NCBI GenBank assembly: GCA_963693305.1
Contig: OY855906.1
Span: 3,068,501-3,132,500 of the forward strand
Direction: 5' to 3'
DNA: 64,000 nt
From: Meandrina meandrites
Taxonomy: Eukaryota > Cnidaria > Anthozoa > Scleractinia > Meandrinidae
How positions within the stretch are numbered: position 1 is the first letter of the stretch; every line of letters starts with the position of its first letter. Positions 1-11,428 of the stretch are shown one piece after another. The notes below the pieces were generated by a model that ran no database searches, was not told the origin of the DNA, and worked only from the letters and a program-made list of their open reading frames with translations. Made by a program: the position numbers and the translations under genes.

Positions 1-1688
1 CGAACATCTGATAATAATGATAATTTTTCAACGAAATAGTGTGTTTTATGATATTAGACTATGCGCTCGATTCCTCTACTGAGCAAAGCTGGAGTTAATT
101 AGTATTTATTGTCGCACAATTGTGACGCAACGCCTGAAAAGTAGCGTTGCGTGACGATTCAAATAACGAACGCGAAAGTGATAAGTCACGCACAAATGAT
201 GACTGTTAGATAAAGTCTGATTTTTCACATTTTTGGTGATAATGATAATAAGTTAGATTGTCAAATGAATAGATTTTTCATTAGTGTAAGATATTGTATT
301 ACTAAAATGCATATATTTATATATTATAAGGTACACAATATAGGTGAGTTTTCTACAACTATTAACTAGTCAGAGTAGTTACTGTAGATATATTTTTCAA
401 TGGACTAGTGTTGAGGAGTCGAAAATATGAGAATTTAGTTTTAGACGTGGCCCGTACAGAAGACCCCGTGATCAAATCTCTGCGACTGGTCCGTATCTCA
501 CATCTATTGATGCATGCAGACTAGCATTAATAACGCTGTAATAGTTTCGTCGACGCAATTTTCCTTGCAACTTGCACCGCAACAGACATTGCATTGCCAG
601 TTGCCAAAAACACTTCACGTGTAACACCCCAACTTTTGTAATTTTTAATGCAACAATATGTTGCGTTGCGAGGTGCAACAAAAATAGACCTGTCCTGTAC
701 ATTTTGCAACCTTGTTTGGTAAACTGCTTTGTGACATGTCAATCGCAACATGCAACGTAACTTTTTGTAAAATGAACCAACCAGAGCTTGTCCTTTTCCC
801 GCGAGAGATTTTAAAATGATAATTTCCAGCGGGCTTGTTGCAAATGTGACACTCACTTTGCGGCTTGCAATGTTGCTTTGGTCGTCATCGCGTAACGTCG
901 CACGGAATAAATTTTCGCGCGTTTTTATTTTCATTTTCGGAATCTTTAACGGTTCGCCAACTTAACTAGTTGAGAACGCTAACCAAAATTATTAAGGCTT
1001 TGGTTAGCTTAATGTAAGAAGGGTTGCTTTGTACAAGAAGGAATACTTTGTGCAAGAGACTATTCGTGATGAATACATTTTATATGTATTGTAGTTTGTG
1101 GACTGCAGAAGGTGAACCTGTACCCGTTATCTATAACAGCCCTTTGGGTAAATATTTAAACTGGAAAATAATAAAGCATAGAAGTGCTTTGCACTTAAAA
1201 ACCGGCAAGCGTAGGATTTAGGTGCTGCACGGAAAATTTGTATTTGCAGCTAGCCAAGAAACACTGTAATGAAATTGTGAATAAACAAAGTGAAACTTGA
1301 TTGCAGTTTGTCTTGTTTCTGAAAGTAATAGGCACATTTCCGATTCAAGAGAGATTTGTGAGTGAATTAAACGTACCTCGGAAAACTGCGCTTCTGTGGA
1401 AGATGAAAAATGGCCCTAAGCAGTCCTGACTAGTCTAGTCTCCAACTCAGAAAATCTTAGTAATTGAAAATACTTACAGTTGCTGTATTTGATGGTCTTT
1501 ATTTGAGCCATGGACGCGTGGGAAAATTTCTGCCGGGATGACGGATTAGGAATTATTGAACACGCGATCATGTGTTGGAATCACCCGGGGAAAGGTGACG
1601 ACATGTTTTGAGAAGAACATTAGCGGAAACGGACTGGATTTGAAACCCTCCTCATTTTCAGAAACTTACAGTTATAAGGGCAATCGTG
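1..1688. other. No gene recognised
   Basis: No exon with convincing protein similarity and splice signals is visible. Positions about 540-930 are rich in short TTGCAAC/GTTGCAA motifs on both strands and keep overlapping open frames on both strands, as expected for an old interspersed repeat rather than a gene. The rest is AT-rich and unremarkable. Confidence 0.45.
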
Positions 1689-1921
1689 AAGTGAAGTGAA
1701 GTGAATACTTTATTTACCCTCGGATTATAACTCTGACAGAGCTAATGTCTCCGAGCATTTCAGCCGTGCCTTACACTTAACGATGAGTGTGTGGGTTTTT
1801 TAACGTCCCCGGCTGACCAAAACAGTGGAGATGCAGGAGACAGGGCCTACGGTTTATCGTTCTTATCCGAGAAGACTAGAACATCTTACCATTTGCAGAT
1901 GCCATTGCAAAGGCAGCATAC

Positions 1922-1962
<41 letters not shown>

Positions 1963-2022
1963 AACCCGAGACCTCCCGCACGGTAGTCTGGCGCTCTGTC
2001 AACTGAGCTAACCGGTCAGCGA
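1689..2022 (-). mobile_element. tRNA-derived SINE
   Basis: Read on the minus strand the element opens with a tRNA-like head. An A-box-like segment (TAGCTCAGTTGACAGAGCGC) lies near 2000 and a B-box-like GGGTTCGACC near 1960. A unique body follows, and it ends in a short repeated tail, (CACTT)n, at 1689-1710. Head, body and simple-repeat tail are the standard SINE layout. It sits immediately beyond the likely polyadenylation signal of the neighbouring minus-strand gene, so it probably does not disturb that gene. Confidence 0.75.
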
Positions 2023-2030
2023 ACAGTATT

Positions 2031-2036
2031 TTTATT
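2031..2036 (-). terminator. Probable poly(A) signal of the 430-residue gene
   Basis: AATAAA on the minus strand, about 80 nt past the stop codon of the 2116-3408 gene. Position and perfect hexamer support it; the cleavage site cannot be seen. Confidence 0.5.
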
Positions 2037-2115
2037 CAATCCAATTACTACATCAGTAAAGAAACGTAAAACCATCTAGGGTTATAATTTGAGTTCAGTT
2101 TACGCGCCTGTTAAT

Positions 2116-3408
2116 TCAGCCGAATAATTGTTCTTCGTAATCACATTCAAAGGTAACACTTTCTTTCTCCTCTAACTCATGCCAAGTATCCCACTCCGCG
2201 CTACCAGTCTTGTTTCGAATGAGCTTGCGCACTGACGCAGTGCCTTGGCTCTCTGCTTGCTCAGCATGGCTTGTCGTGACGTCATTCTCCCCAGGAGTCA
2301 TGTCAATAAGTAGAATTCTTGGCCGAAGAGGCTTGGGCTCCGCAAATCTCTGTTCACACACGCAAGGAAGAGTGAACACAACATCTGTCGGTGACCTAGG
2401 TCCCAGTTCCCAGGAGGTTATTTTCTCCGACTCAAAGTCAGGCTCGTCGTCTATGTACTCACGTACAAGCTTTAGTCTAGACACACAGCTAATTATTTTC
2501 CGGTTATTTCTTTCTATCTTGAACTCCTCTTCAACAGGCATTGGAGTTGAAGTTCGCGTACTGTAGTCAACTGGGCGACCCCTACACACTCCCTTAGGCA
2601 TCTGACTGAGTACGGGCTGCGCCCATTTAGAGTTAGCACCGATACCAAAGCAGCTGCTAACATCCCCACCTGGTGCAGTCTTGGACTTCTGTGCCACGAT
2701 TCGAGCATTTGGCGTGGAACTATTTCTGCAGAAGCGTTCCTCTCGTTTGATTCTTTGTATACCATCTTCGAGTTCACCGTCTTCTTCTCTGGCCAATGAT
2801 TCGCTGTTGCTTTCTTGCAGTATTTGTTTCGCTGCTCTTTTAGCTTCAAATCTCTCTGTGGCTTTTTTGACTTCCAACACTCTCTTACATTTCTCGCAGT
2901 TCAGTGAATTCCCCTCGCAGTTATGTCTCTTCCCTAGAGCTCTCCAATGCAGAGATTTCAGGGGCCGCCCATCTTCCCCTCTTGTCATTGTATCGCTGGT
3001 TTCCTCCTGTTCTTCATTTTGCTTTATCTCCTTTACAGAAATAATGGCGTTGGTTTTGTACAAATCGTGTGGGGTTGGCTGCTGGGATAACTCAGCGCGT
3101 AGCTTCTGGAGATTGGCAAAGCGTGAAGACCTGCGAGGTTCTTTTTGAACTTTAAATATGTCTGGCATTCCTGAAGCTGATTCAGGATCAAGAACTGCAT
3201 CAATAGCTGCTTGCTCAGCTTGAATGATTCTTTCCGCCAGGTCCATTTTTCTTTTGCGCCACGACAGCCTCCTACCGAAAGAAGTATTAGCAGAATTCCC
3301 GCCGTTTGCACCGAGAATTCTTCGTAGCATAGAAGATTCTCCATTCTGAGGTGTTAGACTTGGCCACGTATTTGCACCTTTTACACGCTCGTCAGCTTCT
3401 TCAAGCAT
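2116..3408 (-). CDS. Uncharacterised 430-residue protein, single exon
   Basis: An uninterrupted frame of 431 codons including TGA, much longer than chance frames in this AT-rich DNA. I do not recognise the family. The N-terminal region has a basic patch (FGRRLSWRKRK, about residues 44-54) followed by a probable amphipathic helix (DLAERIIQAEQAAIDAVLD). The middle has a small Cys/His cluster (HNCEGNSLNCEKCKR, about 161-175) that could bind a metal, then Lys/Glu-rich helix. The last 100 residues are acidic. No signal peptide or membrane segment is visible. The composition suggests a nuclear or cytosolic scaffold, which is inference only. The gene is head-to-head with UBE2J1, the two start codons being 0.85 kb apart. 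The start is the first ATG of the frame; an upstream spliced exon cannot be excluded. An AATAAA lies 80 nt past the stop. Confidence 0.7.
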   Translation of the reverse strand: MLEEADERVKGANTWPSLTPQNGESSMLRRILGANGGNSANTSFGRRLSWRKRKMDLAERIIQAEQAAIDAVLDPESASGMPDIFKVQKEPRRSSRFANLQKLRAELSQQPTPHDLYKTNAIISVKEIKQNEEQEETSDTMTRGEDGRPLKSLHWRALGKRHNCEGNSLNCEKCKRVLEVKKATERFEAKRAAKQILQESNSESLAREEDGELEDGIQRIKREERFCRNSSTPNARIVAQKSKTAPGGDVSSCFGIGANSKWAQPVLSQMPKGVCRGRPVDYSTRTSTPMPVEEEFKIERNNRKIISCVSRLKLVREYIDDEPDFESEKITSWELGPRSPTDVVFTLPCVCEQRFAEPKPLRPRILLIDMTPGENDVTTSHAEQAESQGTASVRKLIRNKTGSAEWDTWHELEEKESVTFECDYEEQLFG

Positions 3409-4255
3409 AACTGAAGCGACGGATTCGTACTTCGAACAAACCTTTAGGTTTGAGTATTTAATTTACACGTCATAATACACTGAGTGATAAGAGGCACGCG
3501 CTGCCGAGGGTGGCATTTCTTTTAACTACAACGCGGGCTCAGTATTCATATATCAGTAGGGCTATGTTTTAAATAGAGCTCTGCTGAGAGTCCGGTTGCT
3601 ATACTTCACTAACTTTTGCTCAGCACCGTTTTTGCTCTGAAACTTGTGAACTGTCTTGGATCTTGTCGAGTCAGCCGAAGGAAGAGATTTAACGCGGACG
3701 CTGTCGTTTAGCCCGCGCGCGTCCGCAGGAAATACTTTCCTACTTTAGAAATTGTGGACTAATCCTCCATTTAAAGTTGCTAAATAATTTCCTATCCAAA
3801 CCTTACGAAGCTGTTTCTTCTTCTAACGCATCATGTAAAACTAGTGAAAGTTGGTAAATGCACAGGTCTCCCAAACTCACTGTCAGTACTGAGAACGCGA
3901 ACCTGACTCTTACTTATGGGAGGTATTGTGGCCCAGAGATTCGATTTTAATATTAGGCCTGGTATGGAAAAGGAAAATATTTGCTTTGAAATGGTATAAA
4001 AACTTCGTTACATTCCCATACAAGCAAGAGATTGCTTTACCTGTCGTAATGAAAAGAACTTGGGTGACAGTTGCGTGACATTTCTCGTGACACATGATGC
4101 CGAGTAATACTGGGTCGAGTGTGTACGCTGACTTGTTCTTCGCAGTGTTCGACACGTATACAGACTCACAAACCCGCAGAGGAAGAGAAATCAAAATGAA
4201 TATTTCTCCATAGTTTATTTACTCCACAAGAAAACTTTCGCTTTGCTGTTGCAAG
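3409..4255. promoter_or_regulatory. Shared upstream region between divergent genes
   Basis: This 847-bp interval separates the start codons of the minus-strand 430-residue gene and plus-strand UBE2J1, so both promoters must lie in it unless either gene has remote 5' exons. It holds GC-richer stretches near 3650-3730 that stand out from the AT-rich surroundings. I see no convincing TATA box and do not assign individual sites. Confidence 0.45.
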
Positions 4256-7200
4256 ATGGAAACAAAGTATAACTTACGAAGCCCAGGTAGGCATTTGTGT
4301 GGAATAGTGCAATACAATTTTAGTACTAAAAGAAACTTCGAAACAACTTCCTTCATCATTCATTCATATCAAGATGGCTTGAGTAAGATTGTGGTTTGTT
4401 TCCTTTTCCTTCGTAGGCGTTAAACGCTTGATGAGAGAAGCCAAGGAACTAAATGAGCCAACAGAGCTGTATTTTGCCCAGCCACTTGAGGTAAGCGGTT
4501 CATTTTGATCGCAAATTCTTCTGAAACATGAAATATAAAAATATGCAACACTCGGAATTTCTTTGCAAACATGTTTATTATTATGCTGGTTCTAGCAATG
4601 GCGTAGACGTCACTTGCAGAATTTAATTGATTTAATGTATATCAATGGACGCCAATCGTCGATTGGTATCGGTTGTTTCCAGCGATCGATTAGAAGTCAA
4701 AATCACACTAACATTTATTATCGATTGCTTAAATTATATCAATTTATTTACACATTTTTTAGCGTCCAGCTGGGGATATATCACATAACATGCATGTTTC
4801 CAGACTCTCTTTACCAGGTAACAGTTGGTGCGAAAGAAACAACTGGCTAATGTGAGTGTTGTCCATTAACAGGATAATTTGTTTGAGTGGCACTTCACTG
4901 TGCGTGGCCCCCCTGACAGCGATTTTGCTGGTGGACGATATCATGGCAGAATCACTCTGCCCCCAGAGTATCCCATGAAGCCACCCAGTATTATGCTATT
5001 AACTGTGAGTAATTATGTCTCTACTCTCATATACTGTACTTATCAAATTATAAAGACAGATCAACTTGTGTGTCATATTTATTTGCTGGTTCAATGCCAG
5101 AGATTTGTCATCGATCACTGAGTCAGACATGATTTTGCTGCCAGCATATCTGAAAAACTGCCAATATGCCTGTGAAGTTGACCTCAAGCCAGGCTCACTG
5201 GCATGCTAGTCATAAAGACATACAATAGCTACTTCTTCCCATATGTTGGAACAGCTATTCCAGACTGTGTCACTGCCTATATCACCAGGGTGGGTGGGTC
5301 GGGTAGCAGTTTTTGCAAGGTCTTTCATGAATGGCCAGTAAAATTACAAGCATACAAGAACTGCTACACTACTGGGGTGGCAATCAGGGTTTTCAATAAT
5401 TTTGTAAAGTAGTGGACACAGTTGTGAAAGCACCAGACGAATTTTTCTTGGTGTCGCTTTTGGCACTAGCACCTAACGGCATCTGGGGGCATGCCTCCAG
5501 GAAATTTTTTTCTCAGTTTCCCTAGCCTGCGAATATAGCAGCCGCTACAGTTTCCCTGGCAGTGCTGGAGTTCACTCAAGTTCTCTTTAAAAAGTAAAAT
5601 ATTGAATGAAAATGGACAGTTGGTAGGGGGAGGGGGAGGGAGAATGGCAACAATATAATAGTGAAAAAAACCTCCCAAATATTGGTATCAAAGTACTGGA
5701 CGTGGAATGGGAAACGACTGGACGATACATTCGGCCTCTGGCCTCAAATGAAAACCCTGGGTGGCAATACCGCATATCATTACGTGAACTAAGCTAAATG
5801 GCAGTTATACTCATCAATTAACATGTCCCGGCATAACTATTATACAAATTATTTTAACTTACTTATACAAGGTGGTTTTGATTTTGTTAATTTTAATTCT
5901 TTTGAATTTTATTTTTGTCAGCCTAATGGTCGATTTGAAGTCGGGAAGAAAATTTGTCTAAGTATGTCAGCCCATCATCCTGAGACATGGCAACCCTCCT
6001 GGAGCAGTAAGCACCAAATGAAATTTAATGCTATACCCTATGACCAAGCCCTTTCTTTAGTTTTGCCTGAAAGATGACAAAAAAGGAGACTACCATCAGC
6101 TGGAGACTCAGGCTGCAATTTCAAAATAAGTCAAACCACTAAAATATTAGTATCTAAACAATGCCAATAGCATAGTTCCTCAAGGTGCAAAACACACATC
6201 ATTCAGTCAAATGAGTCATGTAGCATCCTTGTGTGGTATTTCTTTACAATAGAAATAATTTTTGTTGATTATTATTCATTCAGAATAATTCTCCATTTCG
6301 GATTGGCTAATTCCAGCTACATCCCGTACAAAATTTTAACCGAGATCTCGCCAATCTCGGCGAGAATCTCGGCGAGATCTCGCCGAGATCTCGGCGAGAT
6401 TCCCGGCGAGCTTTTGGCCGCCGAGATCTCGGAAAAATCTTGGCGAGATCTCGGCGAGATCTTAGTCATCTCGGCGAGATCTCGGCAAAAATTTTGTACA
6501 GGATGCTAGGACTGACCAAATTTGGAAGACATTTCTATTATTGGAGGATTGACATAGAACTATTGGACGATTGACGTCAATCATCCAATAATAGAAAAAT
6601 TATTGCACAAAATGATGTCATGCAACACAGGCTTTTATGTCGAACAGCTAGAAAGTGCGAAAATGGCCGCAAGGTTTGGACATTGCGATGAAAACATTTT
6701 CAAATTATTAGATCTGCATAACTCTTAATATAATACTCAGCCTCATCCAATAATTGCTGATTATTGATGTAATTGTTATTGACAGTTCGTACGGTGCTTA
6801 TGGCAATTATTGGCTTCATGCCAACTCAAGGAGCTGGAGCAATAGGATCACTAGACTATACTCCTCAGGAGAGGAAGGTTCTAGCAAAAAAGTAAGTTTG
6901 TTCTGCAGTACCTTACTGTAAGGTTACTGTGTGTGTACAAGCTACAGAACTTTTAAGTCTTTTAATGGACCTTATTGTATTAACAAAACTTTTTTATTAT
7001 TGAAAGGTCACTTGACTGGAAGTGCAATGGCTGTGAAGTTTGTATAAAGACAGTTCTACTAGAGACTACTGGTATGTGATATATGCTGTATTTATGGAGC
7101 TTAGTGTCTCACTAAGTTAATGCAGATTGAAATTCCATGTTAGCTTTTTGTAAAAAAAACGATGTCCTTGCTTTCTCTTTAACTTGTGGGATGTGCCATA

Positions 7201-8336
7201 TCATGGCCATGTGGCTAGTGTGCTGGAATCCACATTAAGGTGCCAGGATTCAGGTCCTGGCCAGGGTCATTGGCAGCATCATGTTCTTAGCATATCATAC
7301 TAAGACGCAATTAACTCCCACAGTGCCTCTTTGACTTTCCACCCGTACATTATTTAGATTGCTGATTTACAAAATAGTTTTTCTTTTTCTTGGTTGGGGG
7401 AGAGAAAGTCCACATTGTGACTTACAATAAAATTTATTAACATATATTTAATATGTGGTATATTAGGTGATTCATCAAAAGAAGCAGAGAGAGAAGCTGC
7501 AGAGTTGGCTGCACAGATCACTTTTAAGGTAAGTTATCAATCGGAGACAGTGATGGTGATCTGCCTTTTTCTTTTCTTTTTCTTTTACAGAAGCAGTGAA
7601 CCATATGGTGACAGCAAGTCACCTGACAACAAGCCGGGGGGGGGGGGGGGGGGGGGTTAACCTGTGATGGCATAGGTGGGGGCAGCAATAGAGCCGACAT
7701 CAACTTTAACTTTTATCTCAAGCCAGGAAATTTCTACGATTGTTGTACAGTATTTTTACTTGTTGTCAACTTTCTTTCTGCTCAACCTTGCAGGGAGAGA
7801 ATGAAAAGGAGAAAGCCTCCGAGGGAACCATAGCAACACCAACATCTACTGCAACAAGTCAGCCACAGGCCACAACAACAGAATCTATTTCTATGGCTAG
7901 TCCACAAATGGGTGCTTCCCCTGTGGGTGTGCCTCCACAGTACTATGCCTCGTACCAGTCGGCATACCCTTATTATGCCACAGGGTATCCAATGTACAAC
8001 ATGATGAATGCAAATCCTCTAGTGGCACAAGGTTATCAAAATACTGCGGGACCTTCAACTGTGTTGCCCAATCAGACCGACAATGTTCCTTTACCAGCCA
8101 ATCAGAATGCAGGAGATAGCAGTGCAGCTAGTAGTGTTCGTCAGAGGACAGTTGTCAATCAATCTACTGTGGGTCTAAATACTCAACCTGCAGGAAATGT
8201 TTCTCAGACTAATAATTCCGTTCTCCAAACACAGCCACGCATAACACAGAGCAGCATGGCCTCATTGATTTTGTTATGGGTGTTAGCTGTGTCTATCATT
8301 GCCTTGGTTTGTAGGAGACTCTTTATGATATCCTAA
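4256..8336 (+). CDS. UBE2J1: Ubiquitin-conjugating enzyme E2 J1 (ER tail-anchored), complete
   Basis: Eight exons: 4256-4286, 4417-4490, 4873-5004, 5922-6006, 6786-6891, 7007-7071, 7467-7528 and 7794-8336; 365 residues. All introns are GT-AG and phases agree. The product is the class of E2 that receives ubiquitin from E1 and, with ER-membrane E3 ligases, marks misfolded proteins for degradation (known for the family). The start METKYNLRSPG matches vertebrate UBE2J1. The UBC fold spans about residues 10-150, with the HPETWQPSW motif typical of the UBC6/J group and the expected catalytic cysteine at residue 91 (GRFEVGKKIC). The linker (about 185-338) is Ser/Thr/Gln/Pro-rich and poorly conserved, with a Tyr-rich patch. 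The last 26 residues form one hydrophobic helix (ILLWVLAVSIIALVC) ending in RRLFMIS, a C-terminal tail anchor. A 22-base poly-G run lies in the last intron. Confidence is high because family identity extends across every splice junction. Confidence 0.95.
6322..6503. repeat. Palindromic TCTCGGCGAGA repeat with inverted ends
   Basis: Located in UBE2J1 intron 4. The core is built from repeated TCTCGGCGAGATCTCGCCGA-type units that are themselves palindromic. It is bounded by inverted ends: TCCCGTACAAAATTTTAACC on the left and the near-complement AAAATTTTGTACAGGA on the right. This looks like a short non-autonomous DNA transposon with an expanded internal satellite. Confidence 0.65.
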
Positions 8337-9181
8337 TGCCATGTCACTCAATTTGCTCCCTTGAACACTGTAATTAGTGGATAATACTGGGCAATAACAG
8401 GCGTGGATACAATTAAGGGGCATGGTACATGCCCCTTAAAATTAAGTTTAGGGATTTTCAACTTGCTGTTAATACTAGGGAACAATTATTTGAAATCTCA
8501 AAAGCAGTGTACAATTTACCACTCTGCCCAGAAGGCCATGACACTTCATGTAGTTTGATTTTCACTGCTCTCTCGCATCCAGTCTTCGTTCTGAGGGCTC
8601 TTTTTCTGAACAGCAGCTGATATTCGAGCCTTTTATCGCTGGCTTTTAAGTTATGATAATTAGACTGGAAGTTAACTACGTGTATCTCAAACTTGAATGT
8701 GCACCGCGTGATACATTTGTCTAAAATGGCCTCATCACCATTTTATCATGTAAGGCAAAATCTGATATTATAAATGTACACTGTAATGAAGACAAACGGA
8801 TCTTGTCAGTTGTGGTCTGTTTTCGTGATCTACAAAGATAGCAAAAAAAATTGTTGTACAGTACTTCTAAAGCTTTATAAAAAGACGATTTTTTTAGGGA
8901 AGGGATTTAAAAAATAAATAAAAAATCTATGGCTTTACTTGTCGCCTTTTTTTCAACTTAATAAAACGGTTAATGACCTGTAGCCATTTTCCACCTGTCT
9001 TGCCCAGCCGTTTCTTGAGCAATCCCCGCCCGCTTGCCTTGACTACATTAAAATTATCTTACCCGATTACTTTTGATGGACTTCTAGAGCCAATCGGTAC
9101 ATTGTGCAATGTACATGTTACTGTTCATTGGCAAACAAACTAGAACGACTAAAAAGTCGTAAATTTTGGTTAAAAATCAGA
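8337..9181. other. UBE2J1 3' untranslated region and spacer
   Basis: No coding exon seen. Candidate AATAAA hexamers at 8913-8918, 8917-8922 and 8960-8965 could serve UBE2J1, whose stop is at 8336. A short conserved-looking AT-rich stretch around 8640-8800 is compatible with 3' UTR. Confidence 0.4.
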
Positions 9182-9656
9182 TACCTTATTATAGGAAATT
9201 AACGCTTCATGAAATTAACGCGAATTTTCCAAATTCGCGTTAATTCAAGTCGCGTTAATTTTTGTGAGCGTTAATTTCCGCGCCCTTATTTTAGTGGAGC
9301 GTCAATTTCCGCGCCATTAATTAAGTGGATTGTTAACTTGGACTTTTTTTTAGCATTGTTTTATCAGGGTTGAGATCAACCGGCATCGTTGGCGCTGAAA
9401 ATAACGCTCGAAGTATCGAGATTCGTTTGGGTTTTGTATTTTGTTAATTTGCTTAGAGTGTGTTACAATAAATTTGTTCCAGTTTTCTTTACAAGTTCCA
9501 TTTCTTTCTGTGGTCGCGTTAATTTCCTTCATTTTGAAATTTTTGCACCTCTTTCGCGTTAATTTCCTCTATTGGAAAGTAATTTTTCCTCACATCGCGT
9601 TAATTTAAGTCGCGTTAATTTCCTAACACGAGCGTTAATTTCCTATAATAAGGTAG
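9182..9656. mobile_element. TA-flanked MITE with GCGTTAATTTCC repeats
   Basis: Long inverted ends: CCTTATTATAGGAAATTAAC on the left, and its complement GTTAATTTCCTATAATAAGG on the right. Each end is directly followed by TA, the duplication produced by Tc1/mariner-type integration. The interior repeats the motif GCGTTAATTTCC in both orientations at many places. No transposase frame is present, so it is non-autonomous. Confidence 0.75.
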
Positions 9657-9712
9657 TTCGAAACACTGGTTATTAGAAGCTTTCTCGGTTCCGCAGTCTT
9701 TTTTAGAAGACG

Positions 9713-10055
9713 TTAAAGGGGCTTTGTCACGGATTTTAACAGATTCTTGAACAGCCAAAATTTATATTTGTGTTAAAGGCCAATAATAGTCCGTTTTCGT
9801 TAACAAGCGTCTTTAGCTGCAGATGGCTACGATGGATTACAACTTGAAAAGTTTAGCTAAACTTTTCAAGTTGTTTCCACATGTCTAAAAAAAATCGATA
9901 TTTATAGCCGTAGTTAAGTTTCTATCCACATATTCAGGATATATCTTCCTTTAGGTGTTCAAAGGTGATGATCTCATTGGTTAAGTTGCCTACCACTAAT
10001 TTCAGAACAGTTCAGACCAAAAATCTGCGAAATCCCCGTGACAGAGCTCCTTTAA
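9713..10055. mobile_element. TTAA-flanked non-autonomous element (copy 1)
   Basis: Begins TTAA-AGGGGCTTTGTCACGG and ends CCGTGACAGAGCTCCT-TTAA, so the terminal repeats lie between two TTAA tetramers, the signature of piggyBac-type insertion. The body is clearly related to the element at 14574-14946. No transposase frame. Confidence 0.7.
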
Positions 10056-11428
10056 ACCAAATCTCCACTGCCTCCGGCTGGTTCGCTTCTTAGTATTCCC
10101 GTAATTACGACCCGAAAACATCTTGGCAGATCGCCTACTACAAACTGAGCCAGCCTGTGCCATGCTAGGATGCAACTCAGGATGAATGGTACCCTCCATC
10201 CTCTCTTGTATCAGACTAAAAGCTAGCCACAACGATAATTAAAATGCGCAGGCGTTTTGTGCTAGCTATATTGTTTAACGCTGTGGTCATGCTAAACCAG
10301 CAAAAAAAGCGCTATTTTTTGTTATTCAGTGTTTCCTGAAGGGGAGAGAGTGGGGGTGGGGGCGACTAGGACATGTAGGTACAACGAAAATTTTTTAGAA
10401 TCCTTCACTAGCTGCTCCATGTTATTACGCGTGTCAGAGATACAAACAGGTGTGACTTTCAGAAAAAAAATATGCGGCTATTCGGAAGGAAACGGAAGGC
10501 AAATAAAGTTTATCATAATGACTGATTACTTATGACGAGTTGCATGTGATGGTGTGTGCGGACTTTGGCAAAGCAATTAAGTTGCTTTTAATCTTTGTCA
10601 TTTCTGTGTTGATCTGTTTTAAAAATGTCTGGGTAACTGACGCAAACATTTGCTACAGCAATTCCTTTGAAAGAGCAGCTGATCTTTAGGTTTTTTTTTC
10701 TCCATTCAGAAAAGCAGTGAGGGAAAAGAAACAATAGACAAACGAACCAAGTTCGAACGCGGCTTGATCAATGTTGTTGACAATTTCTTCAGTGGAAGAT
10801 GAACCGGAAAACAATTGCAATAGTGTTATCTAAACTTAGCAGCTCTGAAATGAGATCTTAAGAAAATAAATATTAAACATCTCGACAGTAATCGGCGAGC
10901 CAGAAATGTAAACATTTCATTCGAGTTTCTGTTCTCACGGAACGTAATATTTGTTCTCACGAAACGTTGTCCAAGCTGGGTTGCTGCTGTTACACATCTC
11001 GCTCGTCTTTTTAACTTTGTGATTATCAAGAGATGTTTTACTATCGATTTCCTTTTCCAGAGTTTGATCCCCTTTTAACCACTTCCGATTGTAGTTATTA
11101 ACACTGCTGCAATTGTAAAAAAACAAATCCTGCAGGGGATTTATTTCAACGAGAAATTACTTTATTATTTTTATTTCACAGAACAGACAGAATCAGTCTG
11201 AATTTTTTTTTTCGATCGTTTTACTCCGACCGTGGGAAAATTTCGCTTCATTATGAAGCATGTAACAAAAACGCGATAAAAATCAGGCCTCTGTCGCTGG
11301 CAAAAAAGAACATCGTTAAAAATAATGATATCAGTTATCCCAAACAGCACTTAACATAGATTGCTATCGCATACCAAGCGGGATACATTCGCAGTTGAAA
11401 GTGCTGACTTGACCAAACTCGGAACAAG
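10056..11428. other. Spacer upstream of the bHLH gene
   Basis: No exon recognised. A stop codon TGA at 11405-11407 is in frame with the bHLH start, so the bases just before 11429 are 5' untranslated. No clear TATA box seen. Confidence 0.4.
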
